A DNA stretch of 64,000 nucleotides, taken from NCBI GenBank assembly GCA_934045075.1, contig OW203731.1:8289975-8353974 (forward strand). Reading direction: 5' to 3'. A model generated the notes under the pieces. It did not search any database. It was not told the origin of the DNA and worked only from the letters and a program-made list of their open reading frames with translations. The position numbers and the translations under genes were made by a program. Source of the DNA: Yponomeuta sedellus. Lineage: Eukaryota; Arthropoda; Insecta; Lepidoptera; Yponomeutidae. Within the stretch, counting starts at the first letter, position 1, and each line of letters starts with the position of its first letter. Below are positions 1 to 10,440 of this stretch, piece after piece.

Positions 1-1307
1 AAGACTCGGAAACCTTGTAGACAAAATCCATTGTACAAGAAATTTCTCGATATCAAGCAGGAGATTATTACTAGAGTCGATTCACAGGTTGGCAGCTAGT
101 CTTAAATACAGCGAGGTCACGGATGTCAAACATCCGTGAGCGAGGTACACACATGTTTATGTAGTCTGTGGCGAGGTATTATGTTCCTTCATTATCACAG
201 ATAAATGCACGCTGTCATTATTATTATATTATTAAAATCATGGATGTCGTGACTAAAATGTACTTATCTAGACTTTGAATAAATAACATAACATTTACAT
301 ACAAGCACATACATTGCTTCTGACCCCACACTAGGATACCCTGTGCCGTGGGAATCAGAAACAACGACATCACAAACATGTAAACATCCAAGACTTGGGC
401 TCTTTTTTTTGTTCCCAGCCGGGATTCGAACCCGAGACCTCTTGCATGGTAGACGGACGCGCTACCGCTACGCCACAGAGGTCGTCAATAGTCTTGTCTA
501 ACACGTGACATTGGCGAAATTGTACTGGACAATCAGTGCAGTGAGTCCATAAAGCAGAATTGAATTGAATTGACTTTCAATAAGCGGTATACTAATCAGA
601 AATCTGTCAATTAGCACCTCAATGTAGCGTACAGACCTTCTCTAAGTGAGAAAGTATGGGCACAATTACCCCGCGTGCCCACCATGGACTACTATTTCAA
701 GCGCTGAATTATGTTAATACTACAGACAGTTAGGTTTCTTCACGACGTTTTCTTTAGCATGGACTAGGATTTAGCCAGTGCTACTAGAATTCGCCAATTT
801 ATGTTACCTCGAACACAAAACTATCCTTACTACCAATGCTAGTTTTCTACCAACGCTAGCACCTTTTTGCCATTGCATCTTATCTATAATATAAAAATGA
901 ATCGCTGAATGTGTTGGTAAGCGCAAATCTCGAGGGCAGCTGAACCGATTTTGCTAATTTTTTTTTAGAATATTCCTTGAAGTCCGAGGATGGTTCTTAC
1001 GGAGAGAAAAATAAAAAAATTAAAGAACCGACTGTTGGGCGGTACGAAGTTCGCTGGGTCAGCTAGTATTCAATATAATGTATATTTTACTTACAGTCCT
1101 GGCATTTTGCAGGTCGACAAGGCACAGCTCGCACGGGAGTCTAACTTTAATAAGTTCGAGAAAGTAATCGAGAAAATAAACCAAACTGTCGAACTAAAAG
1201 AAACAGTGCTGACTCTTCGGAAAACCTTGTCAGAGGCTGAAGACAGGCTCACGGAGTTGATGGAGCGAGTGGAAAAACTTAACGACCTACTCTTTGAAAA
1301 ACTTTAA
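1..1307 (+). CDS. 3' end of a coiled-coil protein gene (last two exons)
   Basis: I read this as two exons, 1-87 and 1113-1307. Positions 1-87 are open in one frame (29 codons, ending ...TRVDSQ) and end at CAG followed by GTTGGC, a weak but usable donor. The next exon follows TTTTGCAG at 1112 and continues in phase 0 (VDKAQLARES...) for 64 codons to TAA. It is highly charged with heptad-like Leu/Ile spacing (ETVLTLRKTLSEAEDRLTEL), typical of a parallel coiled coil, and the last residues are NDLLFEKL. The apparent upstream extension of the last exon (990-1112) is Helitron and intron sequence, not coding. An alternative acceptor lies at 1096. The protein family is not recognised. The downstream AATAAA at 1363 supports a true terminal exon. 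The gene starts left of the window. Confidence 0.5.
275..486 (-). mobile_element. SINE-B (tRNA-headed SINE), antisense
   Basis: On the minus strand it starts with a tRNA-like head with A box (TGGCGTAGCGG) and B box (GGTTCGAATCC), followed by a tail with CACGGCACAGGGTATCC and ATGTAAATGTTATGTTA. The same head and tail recur at 25273, 28446 and 46854, which shows it is a dispersed SINE and not a tRNA gene. Confidence 0.8.
883..1066 (+). mobile_element. Lep1-like mini-Helitron
   Basis: Starts TCTATAATATAAAAATGA and ends GGGTCAGCTAG, inserted between A (882) and T (1067). The 5'-TC...CTAG-3' ends without target duplication are the Helitron signature. The body matches the non-autonomous Lep1-type elements common in Lepidoptera. 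Related copies lie at 20207-20753, 36104-36445, 40540-40725 and 45764-45997. Confidence 0.85.
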
Positions 1308-1362
1308 GTTAGTGGTCCAGGTACTGTGATTGTTTTGTTATTATTTCTTTAATGTTGATTGA

Positions 1363-1368
1363 AATAAA
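1363..1368 (+). terminator. poly(A) signal AATAAA of the coiled-coil gene
   Basis: AATAAA 56 bp after the stop codon at 1307, followed by AT-rich sequence. It supports 1113-1307 as a terminal exon. Confidence 0.6.
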
Positions 1369-3889
1369 GCAGAATTTTTAAATTCTGTGTTTTTTCTAAT
1401 AACTCATTTGTCCCTATGTTCGAAGCGTTCGAAGAATTGGGATAACTAGCAGCTTATCATTTTCACTCACCCAACATACATTCACCCAACAAAAAGTTTT
1501 CAAAGATAGCTGTAGTTTAAACAAGTAACCGGATGAAATAAAAATATCAAACAAACACCAAAGTTCCAATTAAATCGGAAAATAAATAAAGGAACACACC
1601 ATGATGATAAGTCGAATCGGTATTAAGCCTACGTCAAGTCACAGAAATTTGAATTTATTCATTTTCGAATACCCTAAAAGCCAGAGAACAAATCAATGAT
1701 ATAGAAGATAGATACCTACTCGTACATAGTGATAGAGAACATTTTTTAAAGATATTTTTGAGAGATTTGTTTTAAAAATTAAATAGATCTGTATGAAATT
1801 TGCAGACACAAATGCAGAGTTGAGAAGAAGTGTTCAAAGGAAATCCTTACTTTGAACTAGAACCACCGCTTCAATAAATGTAGGTAGGTACTCGGAAATT
1901 TCTGTGTTTCGATTGTGCATTTTGAGTGTTCCTAGTCTAATTTACCAAACGATATTTGGAATCGTTACGAGTGAGTACTGAGGGATTCTGCGTTTTTGTC
2001 AATAACAGAAGCGGTGCAAGGTGTTAAAGATAAAGAAATTGTCGAATTTCACATTTTAATGTTTCTCTTTGGATAAGACAGATTTACGATTACTGCAACT
2101 TTCAGCTGAGCACATTTGTTACAATCATAATAATAAGCGTTATACGAACATAATGTTTATAATAGTTTAACTAACATCTTAATTTATTCGTTCAAAACGT
2201 CACATTGTCGCTAAAGACATACAATTCACCCTGTATTATCAAGGTTTTTAAATAATTTTCTAATCACTTATATAGAAGACTGGAAACCGCAAAGAATAAA
2301 AATAGGTCATACTTACTTATTATTTGTTAACCAGAGAATTATCTAAGTAGAATTGGTTGTAACAACTTGACGTAAAATCTGAGTGCAATGGATATAAATC
2401 ACATTCGATATGTTATGGCACAAAAATATAGAAAATAACCAATTTTTAATTTAATTATGAACACGGTTTAAAAACTTATTTAACTTAGTTTAATGTACTT
2501 AACGTAAGACTAGGTAGCGAATATATTGTATTGATATATTCCCATTTTAAGTAACTAAAGTATTTATAACCAAGTAAATAATTATCACTTATAATACAAA
2601 TGCAAAATAATTACGCTTTTAGCTAAAACATCTTTAAATTATATTATAAATCAAATTTGTGCGTTAAGTAAATACAACTTAACATAACAATATGTTAAAG
2701 TTCTTAGCATATTATACGTAGTGACAGTTTGAACATAAATTTGATTTAAGTTACTTATTCACTAAGCCGTATATTTTTGTGAGATTTCCAAAATTACGAA
2801 CGTTGAGATATATAATTTCGTACTATTGTGAGAGCTTTTTCGAAAACAACTGTTGAAATAATAAATTGAAACAAGGATGTCAATTAATTTAAATCTATCT
2901 AAATGTGTATATTTGTTCATAGTAGATCGTTTGATACAAAAAAAGGAGTTGACAATCAGATGCCAATCAAATGCACAACAATACATTTATAACTATTACA
3001 CCTATCATGGCTGCGCCAGATTACATTGAAATTATAATTATAACTATGTAAGTATATAAGTATTTGACGATAAATTGCACCTAACCTCGGCCCTTCCCGC
3101 CCGTGACTTAAAAAGTCAAACGCACAGATATTCCTACAAAACGTAACAGAACTAAACTTAGCGTAACCAACAGACAAAATGATATTAAGAAAGAGCAACA
3201 CAGCACTTTTACGCTACGAATTTGCAAGACATGAAATTCGTAAAAAAATACAAAAGTAGGCTTCCCTTAATAAAGTTGAGCCTTACTTTACAAGTGTAAA
3301 TTTCAAATAAATCGAATTAGTTACTGTACAAATATTTTATCATCGTAATATAAAATCTTTTACAAGTACCTAGGTGTACGAAAAGTCAGTACCTATGTAA
3401 GTAAGTAGGTCAAGTCTATCCGTTTAATATGAGTAAGTATAAGGTGATCGTATACTAACCCATTTTAAATGTATACCGATAGAGTACCTAGCCTTAGTTA
3501 TAAAAACACAATTCCTTAAAACACTACAAAAACGCTCACTAAAATCGTCTGTGGTAGAGATTTTACGACGTAAAGACGTGACCACAGATTAAATAAAGTG
3601 ACTCGCATTAGAGGAACCGTTTTTTATGAATAAGACAGTTTATCACGTGTTACTAAAACAATGAAAGATCTTAAAATCGCTTCATCAGTAGGTATCGATA
3701 AAATAAATCTACATCCCATAAACAAAAGTTTAAAATTCTCATTTTGTACTTTTTTAATTTGTTCTACAATATTATTACTTATGAGTCAATTAAATCCTGT
3801 TTTATGAACTCAAGGCACAGAAAAATTCAGAATTAAGAGAAATAGACGTCATGCAGAAGATTGATAATTATGATAATTAGATGGTTTAT
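1369..3889. other. AT-rich intergenic stretch
   Basis: About 2.5 kb of AT-rich sequence between the coiled-coil gene and the BTB gene. Both strands carry only short ORFs, without codon bias or family motifs. I recognise no repeat family in it. Confidence 0.5.
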
Positions 3890-4105
3890 AAAGCGTCCAG
3901 TGTCACCTTCACTCACACTAGATGGGTGAAGGGACCACTCGGATGCTGCAGTGACTGGGACATTGTTTTAGATGGAGAATGGTTACCCTATACGATCGTG
4001 ACAGATTAGTCGGCCTAGGCACAGGACAATCAAGTCAATACAGGCGGAGCCAACCAAGCTACGGCTATCCTCACGATGTCGTTCTTCATCGTTAGCATTA
4101 AATAG
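3890..4105 (-). mobile_element. SINE-C, truncated copy
   Basis: Shares ACTCACACTAGATGGGTGAA, GGGACCACTCGG, TTAGTCGGCCTAG and the GGAGCCAACCAAGC block with fuller copies at 12420 and 58325. It lacks the tRNA-like head present in those copies. Confidence 0.7.
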
Positions 4106-4164
4106 AAGAAGCTTTTGCTTATTCTAAAAAGTTTAATTATCGAGAAACGATTTTAAGGTTTATC

Positions 4165-4170
4165 TTTATT
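4165..4170 (-). terminator. poly(A) signal of the BTB gene
   Basis: TTTATT on the plus strand reads AATAAA on the minus strand, about 137 bp past the BTB stop codon. Confidence 0.5.
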
Positions 4171-4306
4171 TTAATGACACTTTATCTAATGAGGTAAGAA
4201 AATAGATTGAATATGAATTTCTGTACCTTTTCATAACTATCCACCTTTTCCGATCACTCACTACTACGCACTAGTCCGTCTCAATCAACACCGCTCTCGC
4301 GCGCTC

Positions 4307-5569
4307 TTAGTCAAAAAGGCAAATGAAAGCGCGCAGCAGCCCCTCGCCGAAACAGGCGCAGCAGCCTTGCTTCTTGGACTTGTCCTCGGGCGTAAAGGAG
4401 GGCTGCTTAGGGCGCTTGGGGCGCCGCGCGCAGAGCCGCGAGGGCTGCGGCTCCTCGGGCACAGGCTCGGAACGAGGGCTCAAGTGTACGGGCAGCGCGG
4501 CGGGCTCGGTGGGCCGTGCGCGTGCCCAACGCCGCATCTGCGCCTCCTGCGCCGCGCCCACCGGCACCGGCGCCGACAGCTTCCGTGCGCGCGCGATCAC
4601 GAGCGAGCGCTCCATCGGCTCCAGAAGCTCCAGCGCCAACGCGCGGTCCAGTTCCTCGCCCGACAGCAGCAAGTAGCGCGGGCAGTACGCCAGCTCGCCC
4701 AACGCCGCGCGACGGTTGCTCGGCGTCAGCTCACGCTTGGCCCGCTTGCACGTTGCCGTGCTCCAGCGTGACAGCGCCTCCGCCAACACAAGCTCGCTCG
4801 ACACCCGCAGCGTATCGCGACGCACGATCAACGCTAGGTCCTCGTACGAGAGCTCCTCCAGCCGCTCGTCCGCCAGGGCCTCATCTGCGTGTTCATCCAG
4901 CACGAGCAGTGCGTTGTGTGCCAGTGAGTCACACCAGCGTGAGCACTGGCCAAGCGGACGCGCCATAGCGTCATCCATGGCGCCTGCGGGCGGCGCCGAT
5001 GCAGCGCCCGGCAGTTGCGCGCACAGGTAGCGCAGATCGCGCAGCACCTCGAGTGCTACGCCTGCGTCCAGCATCTCATCCAGCCGCTTGGCGCAGCGCT
5101 CAGCCAGCGGCGGGCATAGAAACTTGAAAGCGGCGTCGAGCGTGCAACGCGCGGTGGAGACCGAATTAAGCTGTGTTGGCTCGCAATACTGGTAGCGTAG
5201 CAGCTGCTCGAAACCGCGCCGGTCCACGTAATCAACGACGATTACGTCGGTCTTAACAGATAGTAGCTCGTTGAATATGGGGCTGGCAGCGGCGAGCACA
5301 CGACGGTGACCCGGGTAACGCCAGGTATCGCCGTTAATTCCGGCCACAAACACGATGTCGCTGCGCTTCTCATCATCGTATAGCCGCGCTTCTTCGTCCA
5401 ACGCGAGAGAGTCCGCGACAGAGTCGAGGCCGCCATTTGCACTATCGCAACCGCCGGTTGCGCTATCGAAGCCGCGGGCCTCACTATCAAAGCCACCGTT
5501 GACACTATCGCAGCCCAGGTCGAGGTCTTCATCACTGCTGGCGCGCGCCGGGTTTGTCACCACCGTCAT
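4307..5569 (-). CDS. BTB/POZ-BACK domain protein, 420 aa
   Basis: Single intronless coding exon, strikingly GC-rich against the AT-rich surroundings, and open over 420 codons. Residues 63-165 look like a BTB/POZ domain: RSDIVFVAG, then YPGHRRVLAAASPIFNELLS, the usual 'H-R/K-VLAAxSPxF' core. Residues 210-320 look like a BACK domain (CDSLAHNALLVLDEHADEAL...SYEDLALIVRRDTLRVSSEL). No Kelch repeats follow, so it is not a classic KLHL protein. Its order resembles BTBD-type proteins, which act as dimeric adaptors, often for Cullin-3 ligases (family knowledge, not shown here). The N terminus has five tandem heptads G-[CFL]-D-S-x3 (residues 19-53). The C terminus has a basic, proline-rich stretch and a terminal GCCACF...FICLFD that could be lipid-anchored (inference). 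The ATG at 5569 is 26 nt after a good acceptor (TTTCCATTTCCAG ending at 5596), so an untranslated first exon probably lies upstream. Confidence 0.88.
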   Translation of the reverse strand: MTVVTNPARASSDEDLDLGCDSVNGGFDSEARGFDSATGGCDSANGGLDSVADSLALDEEARLYDDEKRSDIVFVAGINGDTWRYPGHRRVLAAASPIFNELLSVKTDVIVVDYVDRRGFEQLLRYQYCEPTQLNSVSTARCTLDAAFKFLCPPLAERCAKRLDEMLDAGVALEVLRDLRYLCAQLPGAASAPPAGAMDDAMARPLGQCSRWCDSLAHNALLVLDEHADEALADERLEELSYEDLALIVRRDTLRVSSELVLAEALSRWSTATCKRAKRELTPSNRRAALGELAYCPRYLLLSGEELDRALALELLEPMERSLVIARARKLSAPVPVGAAQEAQMRRWARARPTEPAALPVHLSPRSEPVPEEPQPSRLCARRPKRPKQPSFTPEDKSKKQGCCACFGEGLLRAFICLFD

Positions 5570-5595
5570 GTTGATGGAAGAGCTCTACGGTGTCT

Positions 5596-6015
5596 CTGGA
5601 AATGGAAATAATTACAACATCAGTCCTTGCTATTGATTGGTCTTTCAATAAGTTTGTTTATTGGACCTTACGATTTGAATAGGTACAACAACCTTGCGCT
5701 GACCTAGCTCCCCGCAACGCGTTCGTTTAGCAGCTCCTGAGAGCACCGTATTAGACGCTAATCAGTCCAGTTAGCGCCCCTATTATAACGCGTTGCTGGA
5801 CTCAGCACCAAATAAAGAATCATTATTGATATTTTGTCAGTTTTGCGTCGCTAACTTCTCACCAAGGATATTTAGATGTTACTATAAGATAATTTATTTC
5901 TAACCAGTTTATTATAGGGCATGTTGTTCGTTAAAATAAAAAAAAACTACGATATTAATACCTAAATCCCACCGTAAAACGACATATCCATAAAATGTAA
6001 TTACATATCATCACA
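5596..6015 (-). other. region upstream of the BTB gene
   Basis: Probably 5' intron and promoter of the BTB gene. A GC-richer patch at about 5690-5815 contains TTATAATA on the minus strand, but no convincing TATA-Inr pair is present. No coding sequence seen. Confidence 0.3.
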
Positions 6016-6291
6016 TCCACTAATATTGCAAATGCGAAAGTTTGGGAGTGTATGTTTGTTACTTCTTCATGTCTAAATGGCTGAAGCGATTTTAATAAAA
6101 TTTGGTATGGAGTTAGCGGACATCTATAGTCTACTATTTCATCATCATCATCAACCCATTATGTACCCACCGAGGGGCACGGGTCTCTTCCCTGAGGAAG
6201 GTATAGGCCATATTACTATTTACTGCGGGAAAATATCTTATTCCCATGGGAAAATCGGTTAACCGCAGGTAACGCCGCGGGGCACAGCTAG
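6016..6291 (+). mobile_element. mini-Helitron (second family) with nested repeat
   Basis: Starts about TCCACTAATATTGCAAATGC and ends GCCGCGGGGCACAGCTAG followed by T, a Helitron-type 3' end. A fragment of repeat R1 (about 6143-6215, after a short CAT run) interrupts it. The body (AAAGTTTGGGAGTGTATG, GGCTGAAGCGATTTTAATAA) is of a kind common in butterfly genomes. Confidence 0.65.
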
Positions 6292-6993
6292 TGTGACCTA
6301 TTTGTGCGCTTCACCTGCTCTGATGATCCAACGTTGACCTACGTACAGGATTAGGGTGAACGGGGAACGCGATTGAAAGGTTTCCCTTGTCGTGAAACTG
6401 CAGTGCATGAAACTGTAGGATTTAATCCTACGGACATTTTGATCCTTTCACTTCAATGCGCTTTGTGCAGCTTGGCGAGGGGTAGAACGGGGTACGAAAG
6501 TGATCTTAAATCGATTGCCGCTTGAACGAGTCAATTTTGTAGGGCCAGTTAACCTCTATTGAAAAAATAGGATAAGTAATAAACTCATAATGGACGGAGA
6601 CCGCGAGGCGAGCGAGCTAAGGGTATTATCGATTTTACGTTTCCATGGAAATGCTCAGGCGATTCATAATTTTATCCGGTTTCTCCGACTGTTAGTACGG
6701 CCTCCCGCAATTCCCCCCTCCGGTGTTCAACAAGTAGTGAGAATGAGGTATAAACTCCCACTTATGTGTTGATATAATAAAATAGAAAGAGTTTGATGCT
6801 CTTTTGTTTTTGCGATCATAGACTGTTTTTAGTTGTCCGTTCTGTTTGTTCGCAACGAATAAACGAAAATGGAGAAAATGATAATTAATTATACTATTTT
6901 TATTTTTAATGCTAAGATAATTCATAATAAAAATATTTACTACGGAACTACGAAAAATAAAGACTAGCAAGATGCGTTAGGGGCTCATGGTTG
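6292..6993. other. unassigned sequence
   Basis: No gene recognised. About 6888-6912 carries a short fragment like the AT-rich end of SINE-A (TACTATTTTTATTTTTAATG). The rest is not assigned. Confidence 0.4.
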
Positions 6994-7188
6994 CGATGGC
7001 TGCCACATTCTCCATATTCTTCAGAACTTGCTTCTAGTGACTTTTATCTATTTCCGAGATTGAAAGAATATCTAAGAGGCCAGAAATATGACGATGATGA
7101 CGCAGTGATAGCCGCATTGCAACGGTTTTTTAGAAAATCAAGTTGAAGATTTTTTTAAGAAAGGAAAAACGAGTATAAGCTAAATTTA
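6994..7188 (+). pseudogene. mariner transposase C-terminal relic
   Basis: Translates as a C-terminal mariner fragment with the SSDFYLFPRLKEYLRGQ motif that follows the third catalytic Asp. It runs 51 codons to an in-frame TGA at 7144-7146. One extra T in the T6 run just before it breaks the frame; beyond it the other frame continues with family-like sequence (ENQVEDFF). No N-terminal part or terminal repeats were found, so this is a decayed fragment. Confidence 0.75.
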
Positions 7189-7510
7189 TACACGTAAAAG
7201 GTGACTTTGTTTAAAATAAAATAACATTTGATAAAAGTTAATTCCATCTTATTCCTTCTACCCACTTATTGAACCATTATTGTTTATAACCGTTATTATT
7301 ATTTTTTCTATGTATTTTTTTATTTTTAATATTTTAATGTTTTGTTGAAATAGTGTCCACTTGCACAGCAACATTAAGTAAAACTGTAACAGATCCATGA
7401 GCTGACTATAGTACAAGTTCGACTTAGTTTAGGCATCTAGAAATCATGTAAGATGTAATTATTTAAGAAACCCTACTTCGTAAACTTTGTTGTAAACTTT
7501 TCGCTTAAAT
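7189..7510. other. AT-rich spacer
   Basis: About 320 bp of AT-rich sequence with no gene or repeat that I recognise. Confidence 0.4.
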
Positions 7511-7775
7511 AAGTTATTTTATGAACTAAAACTTTCGTAAGCACAACACATTGTAGACTTTTAGTCCGGATCTACTTACGGGTGTTGTTATATCGGAAGA
7601 GTCCGACCAGGTTTCGCTCCGATGTCGTCCGGTGAGACGAGCAACCGACGACGCGAGCTCCGTCTCTGCTCACCATGATTAAGCTCTGCGAATCGGAGCG
7701 AAACCTGGTCGGACTCTTCCGATATAACAAGACCCGTAAGTAGATCCGGACTAAAAGTCTACAAAGTTATTTTAT
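7511..7775. mobile_element. fold-back (MITE-like) element
   Basis: Positions 7551 and 7764 are the outer ends of a long inverted repeat with arms of about 72 bp, nearly perfect, around a loop of about 65 nt. The arm contains ATCGGAGCGAAACCTGGTC. AAGTTATTTTAT (12 bp) occurs at 7511-7522 and again at 7764-7775, a possible target-site duplication. If so, the element is about 7523-7763. A diverged relative lies at 8888-9115. Confidence 0.65.
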
Positions 7776-8887
7776 CTTATCTTAACCTCCCTTGTACCCA
7801 GCTTAATGCTCTAGCTTACACTAATAATAAGAGTCATCCTATGCTTACAAATCTTCTATTTAAAAACCTATTTAGAGGCTATTTATAAATCTTCTATTTA
7901 CTTTTATGCACAAAACCGATTCAGGTTAGTCTGAGGGATTGAAAATAAAGTGCATTGACGCGAAACGGTGTACTCGTATCTGACAAAATAAACGGGATGG
8001 AGTGATTTTGTGTGGAGCTTGGCTCGTTTTTTTCGCGCGGCAAATAACTAAATGTATGCCATCAAAACGCACTACGATTAAAAAATATTTATTTTTATAA
8101 AATCTGGACCGAGTTTTCGGAAGTCAAACTGTGCAAGAATAAATATTTGTTATCTCCATAGAATGTTTTCCAGCATCTACAAAATTTATTTATATTTTAG
8201 GAATATTTGGCTTTTATTAACACGACCCTCGTGGTACATTATAGCCTAACCTTCAGCAGTGCGGACATACAAAGGGTTGATTTCACCATTTTGTTTTGAG
8301 ATTAGTTTATCTGGCATGTGATAAAAAAACGTCACTTTTACTCAAAGTTGTTTGAACGTTTCTTTAGAAAAGTTTAAAGTTCCAATTTAATGCTTTTAAT
8401 GCTCTTGATATAAAGCTATAATTGGTACTTTCACCGTAACAAATGACACTTGCTCAAAACTGTCGTGATTTATTACAGATTTTATTTAATGGAACAGAAC
8501 AAATCAGCACTCTTTGGAATTGTTCTGCTTCAAGTAAATACATTTCAAATATTAAAACAATTACACTGTGCATCTACAAATTAGATTCTTAAAAATGAAC
8601 ATAACATAAGTTGCGTCACTTCGTTCCGGAAGTATTGGCGGCGCGCCGACGGCAAGGGGCTGAGCAGTGCAACCTTCGGAGCTCTCGCGTCTGTCATTAT
8701 GTGGGTTAATCAATTCAATCATTTCTAGCTTGCTTTCAATTTTTCTCAGCAAAAACTTCTACTTCTCCTTGTACTTGGCTCCTGTCATACCTAGATGCGG
8801 CGGAAATGGTCAGCAAAATCGAGCGAATCGAATATTTTGTAAAGTCGTCTCACCATTTCACCAATTAGTAAAAATTAATGTTTTCAA
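7776..8887. other. unassigned, repeat scraps
   Basis: Contains a fragment of SINE-A (AACCTATTTAGAGGC near 7866) and an R1-like scrap near 8260. Otherwise AT-rich with no recognisable gene. Confidence 0.4.
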
Positions 8888-9115
8888 TATTATGAACTTA
8901 AACTTTCTTAAGCACTACAAATAGGTAAGTACTACACATATACATAGCACTACACATAGTGAGTTTTAGTAAGATGGTAACTTAGGTAAGTGCGTATTTA
9001 CTTAGGTTCTTACAGTTGTGACGGAAGAGGTTGGCGAGGTTTGCGAACGCGAATCGGAGCAAAATCTGATCGACTCATTCCACAAAAAATTACATAAGTA
9101 AATACTGACTTAAAT
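8888..9115. mobile_element. diverged copy of the 7.5-kb fold-back family
   Basis: Starts TATGAACTTAAACTTTCTTA, matching the left end of the 7519 copy, and contains GAATCGGAGCAAAATCTGAT, matching that arm. The inverted-repeat structure is largely lost. Confidence 0.45.
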
Positions 9116-9394
9116 TAATATTGCTTTTAATTTTTATGTAATTATATTTATAGTAGATTTTTCGTGATTGTGTTGTGTGGATGTTATTATTATGATTGTA
9201 AACTGCGCAAAGTAAACTGCGATTACTTTATTCTTAAAGAACAAAGTAATCGGTTTATGAAAAGGATAAGTTGTTGGTTCGAAGAGTTGAACGTCTAGAC
9301 TTCTTCTCGAAAAGGGGGCGATAGGTAGTGTCTAACACTATTATATTATCAAAAAATTAAAACAAACAGTATACCTATATACGGTATATTAGTC

Positions 9395-9533
9395 TAGTCC
9401 ATCCAAAGGTTGTCTGGAAGAGATCACTTTTAGTGATAAGGCCGCCGTTTGTACTATTAGGTTAAGAAATATCTGTGTAATTTCCATTTTGATGTACAAT
9501 AAAGTGTTCTCTACCTCTATCTATCTATACGTT
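9395..9533 (+). mobile_element. LINE-like 3' end (family L3) with CTAT tail
   Basis: CTGGAAGAGATCACTTTTAG, AAGGCCGCCGTTTGTAC and CAATAAAGTGTTCTCT followed by a short (ATCT) run. The same block recurs at 17755, 22446, 45998 and 63237. It resembles the 3' UTR and simple-repeat tail of a non-LTR retrotransposon. The coding part is absent. Confidence 0.55.
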
Positions 9534-10105
9534 GTAACATATCAGTTATTTATATGCGAACTTTTTTACAGGCCCTTATGCTGTTTTTCATGAGCTTAAA
9601 GTCAAGTCGTTTTGTTGTATGGGCTAACGCCCTACTAGGAGATTTCACCGGCTGATTCACTGAGCTGAATTTGCAGCAGAGGACTACTCATTTCCGCAAG
9701 TCACTGCCGCGTTCTATTTCCGAGACACTGTTGCATCTTGACTTGAGTGTATCTGATGGATCAAAACTAACATTGTCAAACTGTGCCCTAATAATATACT
9801 CACACTGCCGGTTCCTGAGTTTACAAATTGTTATGTCTATATAGATCCCACTGCAGGGCACAGATCTTGTTTCAGAGAGAGTGTATAGACTTAATTACCT
9901 CTTGTGATTGGCAATTTCAAGCGCTGGGGTATGTAAGCAACTCAGACGGTAAGGCAAACAAAATTGTTCTTATTTATGTTTTGACACGTAAAGCATGCCT
10001 GTACCATGACAAGTTAACAGCTACATCATTTATAATTACCATTGTTTAGCAAAAAAATATTCTGCTCGATCCTCTAGGGATATGCCTGCTTAATTTCGTT
10101 ATCAA
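9534..10105. other. unassigned sequence
   Basis: Less AT-rich than its surroundings (9590-9850) but with no ORF or motif that I can place. It could be an old transposon body. Confidence 0.35.
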
Positions 10106-10440
10106 CCCTTGCATGTCCCCACTGCTGGGGCACGGATCTCTTCCTGCATCGCAGGAAGGTTAGGCCATACTCCACCACGGGGGCCAAGTCCGGGTTGGTG
10201 GAGGATTGTAAGACAGTGGCGGGCCTTACCGTCAGAAGTCATCAAGCCGCCCATAAGGCCTCTGACATGGCTTAACGACTGCCATTATATGACAGCCGGC
10301 ACCAACGGCTTAACGTGCCTTGCGAAGCATGGAAGCGCTTGGAAAAATGCCACTAGCGGTAGTCACGGGACGCTCACCTATCCTGTACCTGACCGCGCCT
10401 GTTGTTGCTTAACCAAGTGATTGATTCCAATTACTCTGTT
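10106..10440 (+). mobile_element. interspersed repeat R1, near-complete
   Basis: Runs from TCCCCACTGCTGGGGCACGG to a TAACCAAGTGATTGATTCC end. Internal blocks are GGCCAAGTCCGGGTTGG, CAGTGGCGGGCCTTACCG and TGACAGCCGGCACCAACGG. Copies lie at 19010, 19210, 52140, 53875 and 56068. The superfamily is not determined; there is no tRNA-like head. Confidence 0.7.

Larger units (their letters stand above)
88..1112 (+). other. intron of the coiled-coil gene
   Basis: Intron inferred between the two exons. It contains an antisense SINE-B copy and a sense Lep1 mini-Helitron ending about 45 bp before the acceptor. The remainder is AT-rich and unremarkable. Confidence 0.45.

Noticed and set aside
4323..5636. 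Plus-strand ORFs opposite the BTB gene
   Set aside because: GC-rich antisense shadows without domain content; the minus-strand frame carries clear BTB and BACK motifs.
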